From Syntrophomonadaceae bacterium (lineage in GTDB: Bacteria; Bacillota; Dethiobacteria; DTU022): a DNA stretch of 49,992 nt. How positions within the stretch are numbered: the stretch's first letter is position 1; each line of letters begins with the position of its first letter. Below, one piece after another: positions 28,637-39,419 of the stretch. Under the pieces are notes generated by a model. That model saw only the letters and a program-made list of their open reading frames with translations, was not told the origin of the DNA and made no database searches. The position numbers were made by a program, and so were the translations under genes. The stretch is taken from positions 1-49,992 of the forward strand of contig PUKV01000252.1 in assembly GCA_003550645.1 (NCBI GenBank), read 5' to 3'.

Positions 28637-30028
28637 TTATTTGCCCAGGCAAAATTCATTGAAAATCTTATCAAGTAAGTCTTCGTTAACCGTATCGCCT
28701 GTTATTTCTCCCAGCTTATACCAGGCATATTGCATTTCCAGGCTTACAATTTCCAGGGGCTGTTCCTTAACTGCCTGAATAGCCCTGTCTATATTCTCTA
28801 TTGCCTCACCAATAGCTTCTTCATGCCTGATTGACACCACAACGGGACTTTCACTAACCCATTCTTCCCCAAAGATGTGATCCAGTTCGGCAGTTACTGC
28901 TTCTTCAAGGTCATCTATACCGGCACCATGTACTGCAGATGTTTCAACAACTTTTACACCGGGATACCTGCTTTTTAAAGTATCCGGTTTTAATTTCTTT
29001 TTCAGATCGGTTTTATTAACCACTACAACCAGCCCCTGGCCTTCTTTTCTCATAGCAGCGATCTCTTCGTCCGCATTAGTCCAGTCTGCCGAACCGTCAA
29101 AGACCAGGATGACTAACCGCGCTTTTTCAGCTGCAGATCTGGATAAAAGAATCCCCTGCTTCTCAACCGGATCACAGGTGCCCTGGATGCCGGCGGTGTC
29201 TACCAGCCTGATGGGGTAACCACCCAGGTTCATATAGCCTTCCAGTATGTCCCGCGTTGTTCCGGGCACCTCATGAACTATTGCCCTTTGCTGCTGAAGC
29301 ATCGCATTTAACAATGACGATTTGCCCACATTCGGTTTTCCGATTATTGCTACAGAAACGCCTTCCTGGTAAGCCCTGTTTTTTTCCGCTCCACTAAGCA
29401 TTTTATTTAAGAATCCTTTTAACTCCCGCAACTGCTGTTTCAGTTCACTATAATCATATTCAGCCTCATCAAACTCATCCGGGTAATCAAATGATGCTTC
29501 CAGCGGCGCTCTTAGTGATATAATCTTATCCCTTGCTGTTTCCACATTATTCATCAGTTCACCTTGGAGACCCCTGGCCGCTATTTTTACCGCTTCTTCT
29601 GAACGGGCCCTGATCATATTTAATACTGCTTCAGCCTGGCTCAGATCAATTCTTCCATTCAGGAATGCTCTTTTAGTAAATTCCCCCGGCTCAGCCGTCC
29701 TCGCACCGGTTTCGAAAATCATATTTTGAACAGACCTTAAGGCAAAAATTCCACTATGGCAGTTCACTTCTACAATATCTTCTCTTGTATATGTTTTGGG
29801 GGCGGGCATAAATGAAACCAGCACTTCGTCAATGATATTATCCTGAAAATCTTTTATATGCCCGAAGTAAAGATGGCGAGGTTTTGGATAACCAGGCTCC
29901 TTTTTCCGGGGACAGGCAAATATCCTGTCAACTATTTTGAAGGCATCCGGTCCGCTGAGGCGGACTATACCTATCCCTCCCTCACCCAAAGGTGTGCTGA
30001 TTGCAACTATAGTATCATTTTCCCTCAC
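28637..30028 (-). CDS. mnmE: tRNA uridine-5-carboxymethylaminomethyl modification GTPase
   Basis: ENDTIVAISTPLGEGGIGIVRLSG...AIIGKPNVGKSSLLNAMLQQQRAIVHEVPGTTRDILEGYMNLGGYPIRLVDTAGI; C-terminus FNEFCLGK. Likely GTG start at 30028. Confidence 0.97.
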   Translation of the reverse strand: MRENDTIVAISTPLGEGGIGIVRLSGPDAFKIVDRIFACPRKKEPGYPKPRHLYFGHIKDFQDNIIDEVLVSFMPAPKTYTREDIVEVNCHSGIFALRSVQNMIFETGARTAEPGEFTKRAFLNGRIDLSQAEAVLNMIRARSEEAVKIAARGLQGELMNNVETARDKIISLRAPLEASFDYPDEFDEAEYDYSELKQQLRELKGFLNKMLSGAEKNRAYQEGVSVAIIGKPNVGKSSLLNAMLQQQRAIVHEVPGTTRDILEGYMNLGGYPIRLVDTAGIQGTCDPVEKQGILLSRSAAEKARLVILVFDGSADWTNADEEIAAMRKEGQGLVVVVNKTDLKKKLKPDTLKSRYPGVKVVETSAVHGAGIDDLEEAVTAELDHIFGEEWVSESPVVVSIRHEEAIGEAIENIDRAIQAVKEQPLEIVSLEMQYAWYKLGEITGDTVNEDLLDKIFNEFCLGK

Positions 30029-30066
30029 AAGGATTCCCCCATAAAGCAATTTGCTTCAATAAAAAA

Positions 30067-30085
30067 CCGCCCCGTGACGGGGCGG
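30067..30085 (-). terminator. Rho-independent terminator downstream of jag
   Basis: CCGCCCCG-TGA-CGGGGCGG perfect 8-bp stem; the minus strand continues GGTTTTTTATT. Confidence 0.88.
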
Positions 30086-30100
30086 CGCCTGAAAAAATGT

Positions 30101-30721
30101 TTAACGTGGAACAATGACCACTTTCCGGTAAGGCTCTTCCCCGCTGCTGACCGTAGTTATCCCGGAATAATTCTGCAGGGCCAGGTGGATAACCCGTCTT
30201 TCCTGCGGTGTCATTGGTTCAAGCGCCTTTTCTGTTCCTTCTTCTTTTACTCTTCTGGCAACACTTTTAGCCAGCTGGACCAGGGTTTTTTCTCGCCTCT
30301 CCCTGTAATTTTCCACATCCAGGACAATCATCTTATTAAGCCCCAGAAACTGCCTCCGCAAAATTACGCCAACCAGGTACTGTATATCGCTGAGCGTTTT
30401 TCCCCGCCTGCCGATCAGGCTCCCAACATCTTCTCCATATACTGATACCTTCACTTTTTCTTCATCTTCTTCTACGATCACTTTGCCATCTATATTCATG
30501 TAAGATAGCATATCTTCCACATATTTCTTTACGTAATCTTCCGGCGTCTTTTCCGGCTTTACCAAAACACGCGCATCCTTGCTACCCAGCAAACCCAGCA
30601 ACCCCTGGTTTGGTTCCTCTTTAACTTCAATAACTGCATTATCCTTTTTTATACCAAGAGAAGCAAGGGCTTTATCAACAGCTTCATCGACGGTTTTCCC
30701 TGTTGCTTCAATCTCGCTCAT
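30101..30721 (-). CDS. jag: Jag/KhpB RNA-binding protein (Jag_N-KH-R3H)
   Basis: MSEIEATGKTVDEAVDKALASLGIKKDNAVIEVKEEPNQGLLGLLGSKDARV...GSLIGRRGKTLSDIQYLVGVILRR...LEPMTPQERRVIHLALQNYSGITTVSSGEEPYRKVVIVPR. Confidence 0.95.
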   Translation of the reverse strand: MSEIEATGKTVDEAVDKALASLGIKKDNAVIEVKEEPNQGLLGLLGSKDARVLVKPEKTPEDYVKKYVEDMLSYMNIDGKVIVEEDEEKVKVSVYGEDVGSLIGRRGKTLSDIQYLVGVILRRQFLGLNKMIVLDVENYRERREKTLVQLAKSVARRVKEEGTEKALEPMTPQERRVIHLALQNYSGITTVSSGEEPYRKVVIVPR

Positions 30722-31659
30722 TTCTTACCCTTCCCTTTTTTCTTTTTTTTAGTTTTTCCATCCCTGTCCACGGCATTTCCGCCTTCTTTTCCTCCTGCTT
30801 CAGCTTTAATTTCATCCTCTTTATTTGAGCTCACCTTAAAAAAGTCTGCTTCCTTTTCTTTCTTTTCTTTCTTTACTTTCTTTTCTTTCTTTCCCTCGCC
30901 CTTTTCCTTCGATGCTTTTTTGGTTTCTGCTTCATTCTTGATGTCTTCATCTTTAACCCTGGCCTTTATTTCAATATCTTTTCCTTCTTTTTTGCTATCC
31001 AGGTAGTTGATAAATTGATGCTGACCGATTGAGAATAAATTGTTCATAGTCCAGTAGATCACCAGGCCCACCGGGAAGCCGAAGCTGAAAACGGTAATCA
31101 TGGCCGGCATCATATATACCATCATTTTCTGGCTGCTGTCTGCAGGCATTGACATCTTTGAATACAGGAATGTTGTGCCGCCTGCTATTAGAGGAAATAT
31201 ATAATAGATGCTGATCTGGCTGATGAAGTTATCAAACCCGATGTTAGGAACAGCCATCAAGTCAATAAACTCCGCACTCTGAAACAAATACCTGTTTATT
31301 TCTTCCATATTCAAAAAATGATCCGGTTCCCTCAGGATGCGGAAGATGCCAATCAAGATTGGGAATTGAACCAGCAGCGGCAAGCATCCGGCCAGGGGGT
31401 TCATTTTATTTTCCTTCATAAATTCACTCATGGCCTGGTTCTGTTTTTGCTTGTCATCCTTATATTTCTGCTGGATTTTTTTAATTTCAGGCTGGAGCTT
31501 CTGCATTCTTCTCGTGGTCTGGATTTGTTTGTTATTTAATGGAAAAGTAATCAGCTTTACAATCATGGTTAAGATTATAATTGCTGCTCCAAAATTTGGT
31601 ATAAATGCATATATAAAGGTTATGACTTCGCTGAATACTTCAGCTATGGCATCTATCAT
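30718..31659 (-). CDS. yidC: YidC/Oxa1 family membrane insertase with Lys/Glu-rich C-terminal tail
   Basis: PNFGAAIIILTMIVKLITFPLNNKQIQTTRRMQKLQPEIKKIQQKYKDDKQKQNQAMSEFMKENKMNPLAGCLPLLVQFPILIGIFRIL. Confidence 0.96.
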   Translation of the reverse strand: MIDAIAEVFSEVITFIYAFIPNFGAAIIILTMIVKLITFPLNNKQIQTTRRMQKLQPEIKKIQQKYKDDKQKQNQAMSEFMKENKMNPLAGCLPLLVQFPILIGIFRILREPDHFLNMEEINRYLFQSAEFIDLMAVPNIGFDNFISQISIYYIFPLIAGGTTFLYSKMSMPADSSQKMMVYMMPAMITVFSFGFPVGLVIYWTMNNLFSIGQHQFINYLDSKKEGKDIEIKARVKDEDIKNEAETKKASKEKGEGKKEKKVKKEKKEKEADFFKVSSNKEDEIKAEAGGKEGGNAVDRDGKTKKKKKGKGKK

Positions 31660-31682
31660 TAAACGTTCCTCCTTACCAAGGT

Positions 31683-31946
31683 TTATTCTACTGGATGATA
31701 ACCGCCAGGATTAAATGGGTGGCAGCTCAGTATTCTTTTTAAACCCATGAAAAGTCCCTTTAAAAATCCATATTTGCAGACAGCTTCGTAAGTATACTGT
31801 GAACAGGAGGGATAAAATCTGCATACCTGAGGTTTTATAGGAGAAATAAATAGCCTGTAAAACCTGATCAGTGCCAGGCACATTATGGTTACCGGGCGCT
31901 CGGCTGCTTTAAGTGTTTTTTCTGCAGCAATTTTCCTTTCCGGCAT
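31683..31946 (-). CDS. yidD: Membrane protein insertion efficiency factor YidD
   Basis: [60 protein letters not shown]. Confidence 0.95.
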   Translation of the reverse strand: MPERKIAAEKTLKAAERPVTIMCLALIRFYRLFISPIKPQVCRFYPSCSQYTYEAVCKYGFLKGLFMGLKRILSCHPFNPGGYHPVE

Positions 31947-32242
31947 AGATTAAACAGCTCCTTGCACGCTTCATGAAACGTAACATCTACTGCCGGTTTT
32001 CGTGCGATCAAAATAAAATCATAGCCCTTTTTTAACTGATCTTCTACCTTATAGAAAGCTTCCCTGTAAATTCGCCTGATTCTATTTCTGACAACACTTT
32101 TACCAACTTTTTTACTGATTGAAAACCCTATACGATTAAAATCAATGCCATTTGGGCAGTAATATAGGACGATATTTCTTGATACCACCGTCCTGCCGTT
32201 ACGATACACCCATTTAAATTCCCAGTTTTTTTTAAGCCTCAA
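31889..32242 (-). CDS. rnpA: Ribonuclease P protein component
   Basis: [31 protein letters not shown]...[27 protein letters not shown]...[17 protein letters not shown]. Confidence 0.95.
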   Translation of the reverse strand: MRLKKNWEFKWVYRNGRTVVSRNIVLYYCPNGIDFNRIGFSISKKVGKSVVRNRIRRIYREAFYKVEDQLKKGYDFILIARKPAVDVTFHEACKELFNLCRKGKLLQKKHLKQPSAR

Positions 32243-32259
32243 AGATTACCCTGAACCTT

Positions 32260-32394
32260 TCAAGCACTTAATTGTTTCCTGTTCTTCTTCCTTCTTCTCC
32301 TGATAACCTGCCTACCGGCCTGTGTCCTCATTCTTTTAAGGAAGCCGTGGTTTCTTTTCCGTTTTCTTTTTTTCGGTTGATAAGTTCTTTTCAT
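32260..32394 (-). CDS. rpmH: 50S ribosomal protein L34
   Basis: Reverse-strand translation [44 protein letters not shown]-like (44 aa); not in the ORF track because of its length. Confidence 0.95.
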   Translation of the reverse strand: MKRTYQPKKRKRKRNHGFLKRMRTQAGRQVIRRRRKKNRKQLSA

Positions 32395-32399
32395 GATTC

Positions 32400-32766
32400 A
32401 CAAACCCCTTCTATGTTCATTCTGAATCAAAGGAAATTATACAGTAATTAAAGCAAGGGTGTCAAGCAAACAAAATGCCTTTAAAGCTTACAATTTAGTT
32501 TCTTTAAGCAGTCTTCAAATATGCAGATAACTCAGGCTAAGGATTTACGTTATTTTTTGTTTACAAGGCTTTGCCTTACTAAAACAGCACTTTCCTTGTT
32601 CTTTTACCGGTAGATTTTCTTTGCAGTTGCTGTGGATATCTGTTAATATGTTTTTAAAAAGCAGAGATAATGTTAAATATAATTATAGTTATCCACAGGT
32701 TATGTTGATAACTAGCATTATTGTTAATAACTCGCCAATTTCTTGCTCCTGTAGGAGGGTTTTTTT
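32400..32766. other. oriC: Origin of replication region, left part (rpmH-dnaA intergenic)
   Basis: AT-rich gap at the strand switch. Perfect DnaA box TTATCCACA at 32689-32697 and a near-match TGTGGATAT at 32631-32639. Confidence 0.75.
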
Positions 32767-34194
32767 ATGAACAGCCAATTACATGAAACCTGGCAATTAA
32801 TCCTTTCTGAACTGAGCAAGGAATTAAATAAGCCCAGCTTTGAAACCTGGTTCAACCTCTCCAGGCCTGTTTCACTGGAAAACAACCGCCTGGTAGTTGA
32901 AGTCCCCAACGACTTCACCAAGGAATGGTTTGAAACAAGATACCAAACCCAAATAGTTAATGCTTTAAAAGCAATTACCGGTGAAAACTATAGTGTCAAT
33001 TTTATTATTGCAGCCGACCTTGAAGATAAAGATGAATTTGAACTACTCGGTGATTTAAGCCAACCCCGGCAGGTTCTTAAGTCATCTTCGGATGCTCCAC
33101 AGCAGCTTGCCCAGAGCAGTCATAACAATCCCCACGATAGCAATGAAGTTCATTTAAAAAACAAATTCATATCCAGTTTTAACCCCCGCTATACCTTTGA
33201 TACTTTTGTGGTAGGTTCTTGTAACCGCCTCTCTCATGCTGCCTCACAGGCCGTTGCAGAGAGCCCGGCCCGTGCTTATAATCCCCTGTTTATTTACGGA
33301 GGAGTCGGTCTTGGCAAAACACACCTCCTGCATGCCATCGGTCAATACACTCTTATTAAGCATGGTTTCACCCGGGTGTTTTACTTTTCTTCTGAAAAAT
33401 TTACCAATGAGTTCATTAATTCAATCCGTGATAACAAAACCCTCGATTTCAGGAATAAATACCGGAACATGGATATCCTTTTGATTGACGATGTCCAGTT
33501 TTTAGCAGGTAAAGAACAAACCCAGGAAGAGTTTTTCCATACCTTTAATGCTCTCCATGATAACAACCGCCAGATTATTATTTCCAGCGACAGGCCCCCT
33601 AAAGAAATCCCCACCCTTGAAGACCGCCTACGTTCCCGGTTCGAATGGGGCTTAATTACCGATCTTCAACCCCCCGACCTTGAAACCAGGACGGCAATTT
33701 TAAAGAAAAAAGCCCTGTCCGACGGTATCGATATACCGGACCAGGTTATTCAATACATTGCTGAAAAAATTGTTACCAACATTCGTGAACTCGAGGGGGC
33801 TTTAATTCGCATTGTTGCCTATGCTTCACTTTCAGAGTCACCGGTAACCCTCGAATTGACCGAAGCGGCTTTACAGGATATCATCTTCCCCCGCCAGAAA
33901 AATATAACTATCAAAAACGTGATTCAAGCTACTGCAGATGGGTTCAATATCAAACCGGAAGAAATTAAATCGAAGAAAAGAACCCAAAATATTGCCCTCA
34001 CCAGGCAGGTTGCCATGTATCTTTGCCGCATGCTAACAGACCTTTCTCTTCCGAAAATTGGAGAAGAATTCGGCGGCCGGGATCACACCACGGTTTTGCA
34101 TGCGTTTAAAAAAATCGAGGAAATGATTGCCAACGACAGTGATTTTAAACACCGTATTGAATTAATCAAAAATAATATTCTTGATAATTCCTGA
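32767..34194 (+). CDS. dnaA: Chromosomal replication initiator protein DnaA
   Basis: NPRYTFDTFVVGSCNRLSHAASQAVAESPARAYNPLFIYGGVGLGKTHLLHAIGQ...DVQFLAGKEQTQEEFFHTFNAL...GGRDHTTVLHAFKKIEEM. Confidence 0.98.
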   Translation: MNSQLHETWQLILSELSKELNKPSFETWFNLSRPVSLENNRLVVEVPNDFTKEWFETRYQTQIVNALKAITGENYSVNFIIAADLEDKDEFELLGDLSQPRQVLKSSSDAPQQLAQSSHNNPHDSNEVHLKNKFISSFNPRYTFDTFVVGSCNRLSHAASQAVAESPARAYNPLFIYGGVGLGKTHLLHAIGQYTLIKHGFTRVFYFSSEKFTNEFINSIRDNKTLDFRNKYRNMDILLIDDVQFLAGKEQTQEEFFHTFNALHDNNRQIIISSDRPPKEIPTLEDRLRSRFEWGLITDLQPPDLETRTAILKKKALSDGIDIPDQVIQYIAEKIVTNIRELEGALIRIVAYASLSESPVTLELTEAALQDIIFPRQKNITIKNVIQATADGFNIKPEEIKSKKRTQNIALTRQVAMYLCRMLTDLSLPKIGEEFGGRDHTTVLHAFKKIEEMIANDSDFKHRIELIKNNILDNS

Positions 34195-34464
34195 ACAACA
34201 TGTAGATAAGCTGTGTTTATCTAGTGTTCTTTATTTTATCACCATGCTTGACCTGATCTTTGAACAGCATTTTAATAGGTTGTCCACATTTTTTGTGTCG
34301 CCGCTTTTTTATTTTAAGCCTATTTCATTATCCTTTCGGTGTAAATAATATCTTATCAACAGAATACACATCTTTTACTACTGGTACTTGTTTTATATAT
34401 ATGTTTAATTAAAATCTATTTGTTAAGAAAAGATGTTAACAATTTTTTGAGGGAGGGTTCTTCT
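34195..34464. other. dnaA-dnaN intergenic region with candidate DnaA boxes (possible second half of a bipartite oriC)
   Basis: TTGTCCACA at 34280-34288 and TTATCAACA at 34353-34361 (each one mismatch from consensus) in an AT-rich gap. Confidence 0.55.
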
Positions 34465-35574
34465 ATGCAAATAACAACAAATTCTGGAGAGCTATACAAA
34501 TGCCTTGATACCGTAGAAAAAGCTTTACCGGTCCGTTCTACAGTCCCTATGATAAATAGTATTTTATTTGAGGTTCAACCGGACGCCCTGGTTTTTTCAT
34601 CTACCAACTTAGAAATGGCAATCAGAGTTAGCATCGATTATGCCGGCGATGACACCGGAAAAATACTTTTACCTCCCAAAATTGTAGATATTATGCGATA
34701 CTTTCCGGTTTCTGAGGTCAATTTACATATAAACTGGGATAACTACAGGGTTGATCTTACTGGTGGGACAGCTCACTTTAACCTCAACGGTGCTGATGCT
34801 TATGATTACCCTACCGCCGTATTCGGCCAACCGGATCCCGACAGCGGCTTTTCAATTGGGCAGCAGCGCTTTAAAAAGATTTTAAGGTCGGTTATTTTTG
34901 CCGCTTCTGCTGAAGAAACCCGCCCGGCGTTTAATGGTGTTCTATTTGCTTTCGATGGCCCAAAATTAACTTTAACTGCTTCAGATACATACCGCCTGGT
35001 TGTTAAAGAAATCCAGGACGATAGCTGGTCTTTTGAGGAAAGAAAGTGCCTGGTTCCAGCCCGGGTGATGCGGGAATTTTTGAGAATCGTTGAAGATAGT
35101 GAAAAGGAAGTTTTAATAGGTTTGGATAATAAAACGATTGCCTTCAATTTTGACAGCATTAATTTTACCTCCCGCCTGCTTGAGGAAAAATACCCGGATG
35201 TTAGCGGTGTTATACCAGGTTCATATAAAACCAGGGTTAAGATTGAACGAAAAGGATTTGAAGAGGTGATCAGCAGGGCCGCCTTGCTTGCGGAGGGTAA
35301 GAACCAGGCTGTTAACCTCATTTTAAATAATAACCAGCTGGAAGCAAAAGTTTCCGGGCAGGAAGGAAGTATGGAGGAATTAATACCGGTTGAACAGGAC
35401 GGTGAAAACATAGACCTGCATGTTAACACCCGTTTTGTGCTGGATATTTTAAAAATACTGGAGGAAAAAGAAGTACTGATTGATTTCCATGGAAACGACG
35501 GCCCCCTCATTTTTAGGCTGGTTGATGATCAGAGCTTTCTTTACCTGGTTCTACCGATCAAAAAAATTAACTGA
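34465..35574 (+). CDS. dnaN: DNA polymerase III beta subunit (sliding clamp)
   Basis: MQITTNSGELYKCLDTVEKALPVRSTVPMINSILFEVQPDALVFSSTNLEMAIRV...; GGGAGGG SD upstream. The track start (34420) is upstream of this better start. Confidence 0.96.
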   Translation: MQITTNSGELYKCLDTVEKALPVRSTVPMINSILFEVQPDALVFSSTNLEMAIRVSIDYAGDDTGKILLPPKIVDIMRYFPVSEVNLHINWDNYRVDLTGGTAHFNLNGADAYDYPTAVFGQPDPDSGFSIGQQRFKKILRSVIFAASAEETRPAFNGVLFAFDGPKLTLTASDTYRLVVKEIQDDSWSFEERKCLVPARVMREFLRIVEDSEKEVLIGLDNKTIAFNFDSINFTSRLLEEKYPDVSGVIPGSYKTRVKIERKGFEEVISRAALLAEGKNQAVNLILNNNQLEAKVSGQEGSMEELIPVEQDGENIDLHVNTRFVLDILKILEEKEVLIDFHGNDGPLIFRLVDDQSFLYLVLPIKKIN

Positions 35575-35595
35575 ATCTTCTGCGGGGGTCTTTAA

Positions 35596-36729
35596 TTGTT
35601 CTACCTTAAGCACATCAACCTGGAAGCATTTAGAAATTACAGGCAACAGTATATTCAATTCCATCCCGGATTGAATATTATTACCGGTGATAATGGCCAG
35701 GGCAAGACCAATCTGCTGGAAGCCATTTTTTTTCTGTCTGTCAATCGTTCCTTTAGAACCAGGAAAGATCAAGAACTGCTCCATTTTGGTGAAAACTGCT
35801 TTAATGTAAAAGGTAGTTTCATCAGGGATGATTTTGACCATGTTGTTCACGTGGGCTACAGGCATAATCAGCGTTTAACAATAAAAGTGAATAATGACCA
35901 GGGCCACCGCTATAATCATATTAAAGATTATCCGGTCATAGTATTTTGTCCAGATGACCTGCAGATTATCAGCGAAGGCCCGTCTATCCGGCGCCGTTTT
36001 TTAAACCTGGAAGCTTCCAGGCTCGATCCCACTTATTTAAAAAATCTAAGGGATTACCAGCGCGTCCTGAACCAGCGCAACCGGATTTTGAAAGATTTTA
36101 AAAACAGAACCTTAATTAACGACTACCTGGTTTCCTGGGATCAGGCATTAGTGTCTCTCGGTGTAAGCTTGATCAGGGTAAGGACGGATCTGGTCAAAGC
36201 GCTGGAAAAAGAGGCCAGGTTATTTTTTGATGCTATGACCGGATCTAAAGAGGAACTGTCCCTGGAATACGCAAGTACAGTTAAAAGATGCCAGGATTCA
36301 AATGAAATGATAGCGCAATTCCACCACGATCTTCAGGAAAAAAGGGAACAAGAAATGAAGCGATGTTCGACATTGCTTGGTCCGCATCTTGATGATATGG
36401 TAATTATGATAAACGGTTACAATACCCGGCATTATTCATCACAGGGGCAAAAAAGGACGGCTGCCCTGGCTTTGAAAATGGGAGAAGCAAGTCTTGTCCA
36501 AAAAAAACAAGATCTATACCCGATTATCCTGTTAGATGACGTTTTTTCTGAATTTGACCAGGCCAGAAAGCAGCACCTGCTAAATTTTATTCGCAAAAAT
36601 GCCGGCCAGTGTTTTATTACTTCTGCCGTTGATTTGGGCGGAATGATTGAAGAATTAAAGCGAAGTTACAAGCAGATTAAGATAAACCGGGGGATAATTG
36701 TTGATGAAGAAGTTAGGGCCGGTGATTGA
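35596..36729 (+). CDS. recF: DNA replication/repair protein RecF (TTG start)
   Basis: FYLKHINLEAFRNYRQQYIQFHPGLNIITGDNGQGKTNLLEAIFFLSVNRSFRT...SSQGQKRTAALALKMGEA...ILLDDVFSEFDQARKQHLL. Confidence 0.96.
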   Translation: MFYLKHINLEAFRNYRQQYIQFHPGLNIITGDNGQGKTNLLEAIFFLSVNRSFRTRKDQELLHFGENCFNVKGSFIRDDFDHVVHVGYRHNQRLTIKVNNDQGHRYNHIKDYPVIVFCPDDLQIISEGPSIRRRFLNLEASRLDPTYLKNLRDYQRVLNQRNRILKDFKNRTLINDYLVSWDQALVSLGVSLIRVRTDLVKALEKEARLFFDAMTGSKEELSLEYASTVKRCQDSNEMIAQFHHDLQEKREQEMKRCSTLLGPHLDDMVIMINGYNTRHYSSQGQKRTAALALKMGEASLVQKKQDLYPIILLDDVFSEFDQARKQHLLNFIRKNAGQCFITSAVDLGGMIEELKRSYKQIKINRGIIVDEEVRAGD

Positions 36730-37009
36730 AAATATCCTGCGCCGTCATAACCTCTGGCATGGATACCAGCAGTACTTAATTGTTGAGCAGTGGCCTGAAA
36801 TTGTTGGTCCAGATCTGGCTGAAGTTACAAAGGCGGAAAGCATATCCAACGGTTTACTCCGGGTGCTGGTAAAAGATTCAGTATGGGCTTATCACCTTTC
36901 AATGATGAAACCCCGGTTGAAGACAAAAATAAATAACTTTGCCGGTGGAAAAGTAGTAACTGATATATTTTTTCAAATTGGTGACCTTGAAAAGCAGGAA
37001 AAAGAATAA
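36704..37009 (+). CDS. DUF721 (DciA-like) domain protein
   Basis: GPVIENILRRHNLWHGYQQYLIVEQWPEIVGPDLAEVTKAESISNGLLRVLVKDSVWAYHLSMMKPRLKTKIN; position between recF and gyrB. Confidence 0.85.
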   Translation: MKKLGPVIENILRRHNLWHGYQQYLIVEQWPEIVGPDLAEVTKAESISNGLLRVLVKDSVWAYHLSMMKPRLKTKINNFAGGKVVTDIFFQIGDLEKQEKE

Positions 37010-37112
37010 CTATATGTAAATAGTAACAGGTAGCTGATTCAGCCATGGAAAGGGACTCAACCTGAATTATGCCATTTAAATCTACTATTTTCTTACTGGC
37101 GGGAGGATATTG

Positions 37113-37352
37113 ATGTTTTTACACATTGGTAATTCCAAAATAGTGTTTAATGATGATCTGATCGGTATTTTCAACCTTGACCCCATGCCTGCTCAGGTGA
37201 ACAAGCAGTTGATCAAGTCTGCTTCTTTTGAAGCACTGTATGATCATACTAAAAAAGATCATCCCAGGTCTTTTATTGTTACTGAAAATGATATTTATAT
37301 GTCACCTATTTCCCCCCTCACTTTATTCCGACGGCATAATTCTTCCGGATGA
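37113..37352 (+). CDS. remB: DUF370 / RemB-like extracellular matrix regulator
   Basis: MFLHIGNSKIVFNDDLIGIFNLDPMPAQVNKQLIKSA...HPRSFIVTENDIYMSPISPLTLFRR; recF-DUF721-DUF370-gyrB synteny. Confidence 0.85.
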   Translation: MFLHIGNSKIVFNDDLIGIFNLDPMPAQVNKQLIKSASFEALYDHTKKDHPRSFIVTENDIYMSPISPLTLFRRHNSSG

Positions 37353-37422
37353 AATAACCCGTAAACTGCTTTCCTGAAACATGTTATAATTACATAGGCG
37401 TAAACAGTTTTTTAATGTTTAA

Positions 37423-39357
<1,935 letters not shown>

Positions 39358-39419
39358 CTGAGCTAAGCTTTAGTAGATTCTATGAAAAAGTAAAATATAA
39401 TAAACGAGGTGAGAATGTT

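Noticed and set aside
34806-35510. 234-aa minus-strand ORF antisense to dnaN
   Set aside because: Ser/Arg-rich antisense translation of a conserved gene; no recognisable domain.
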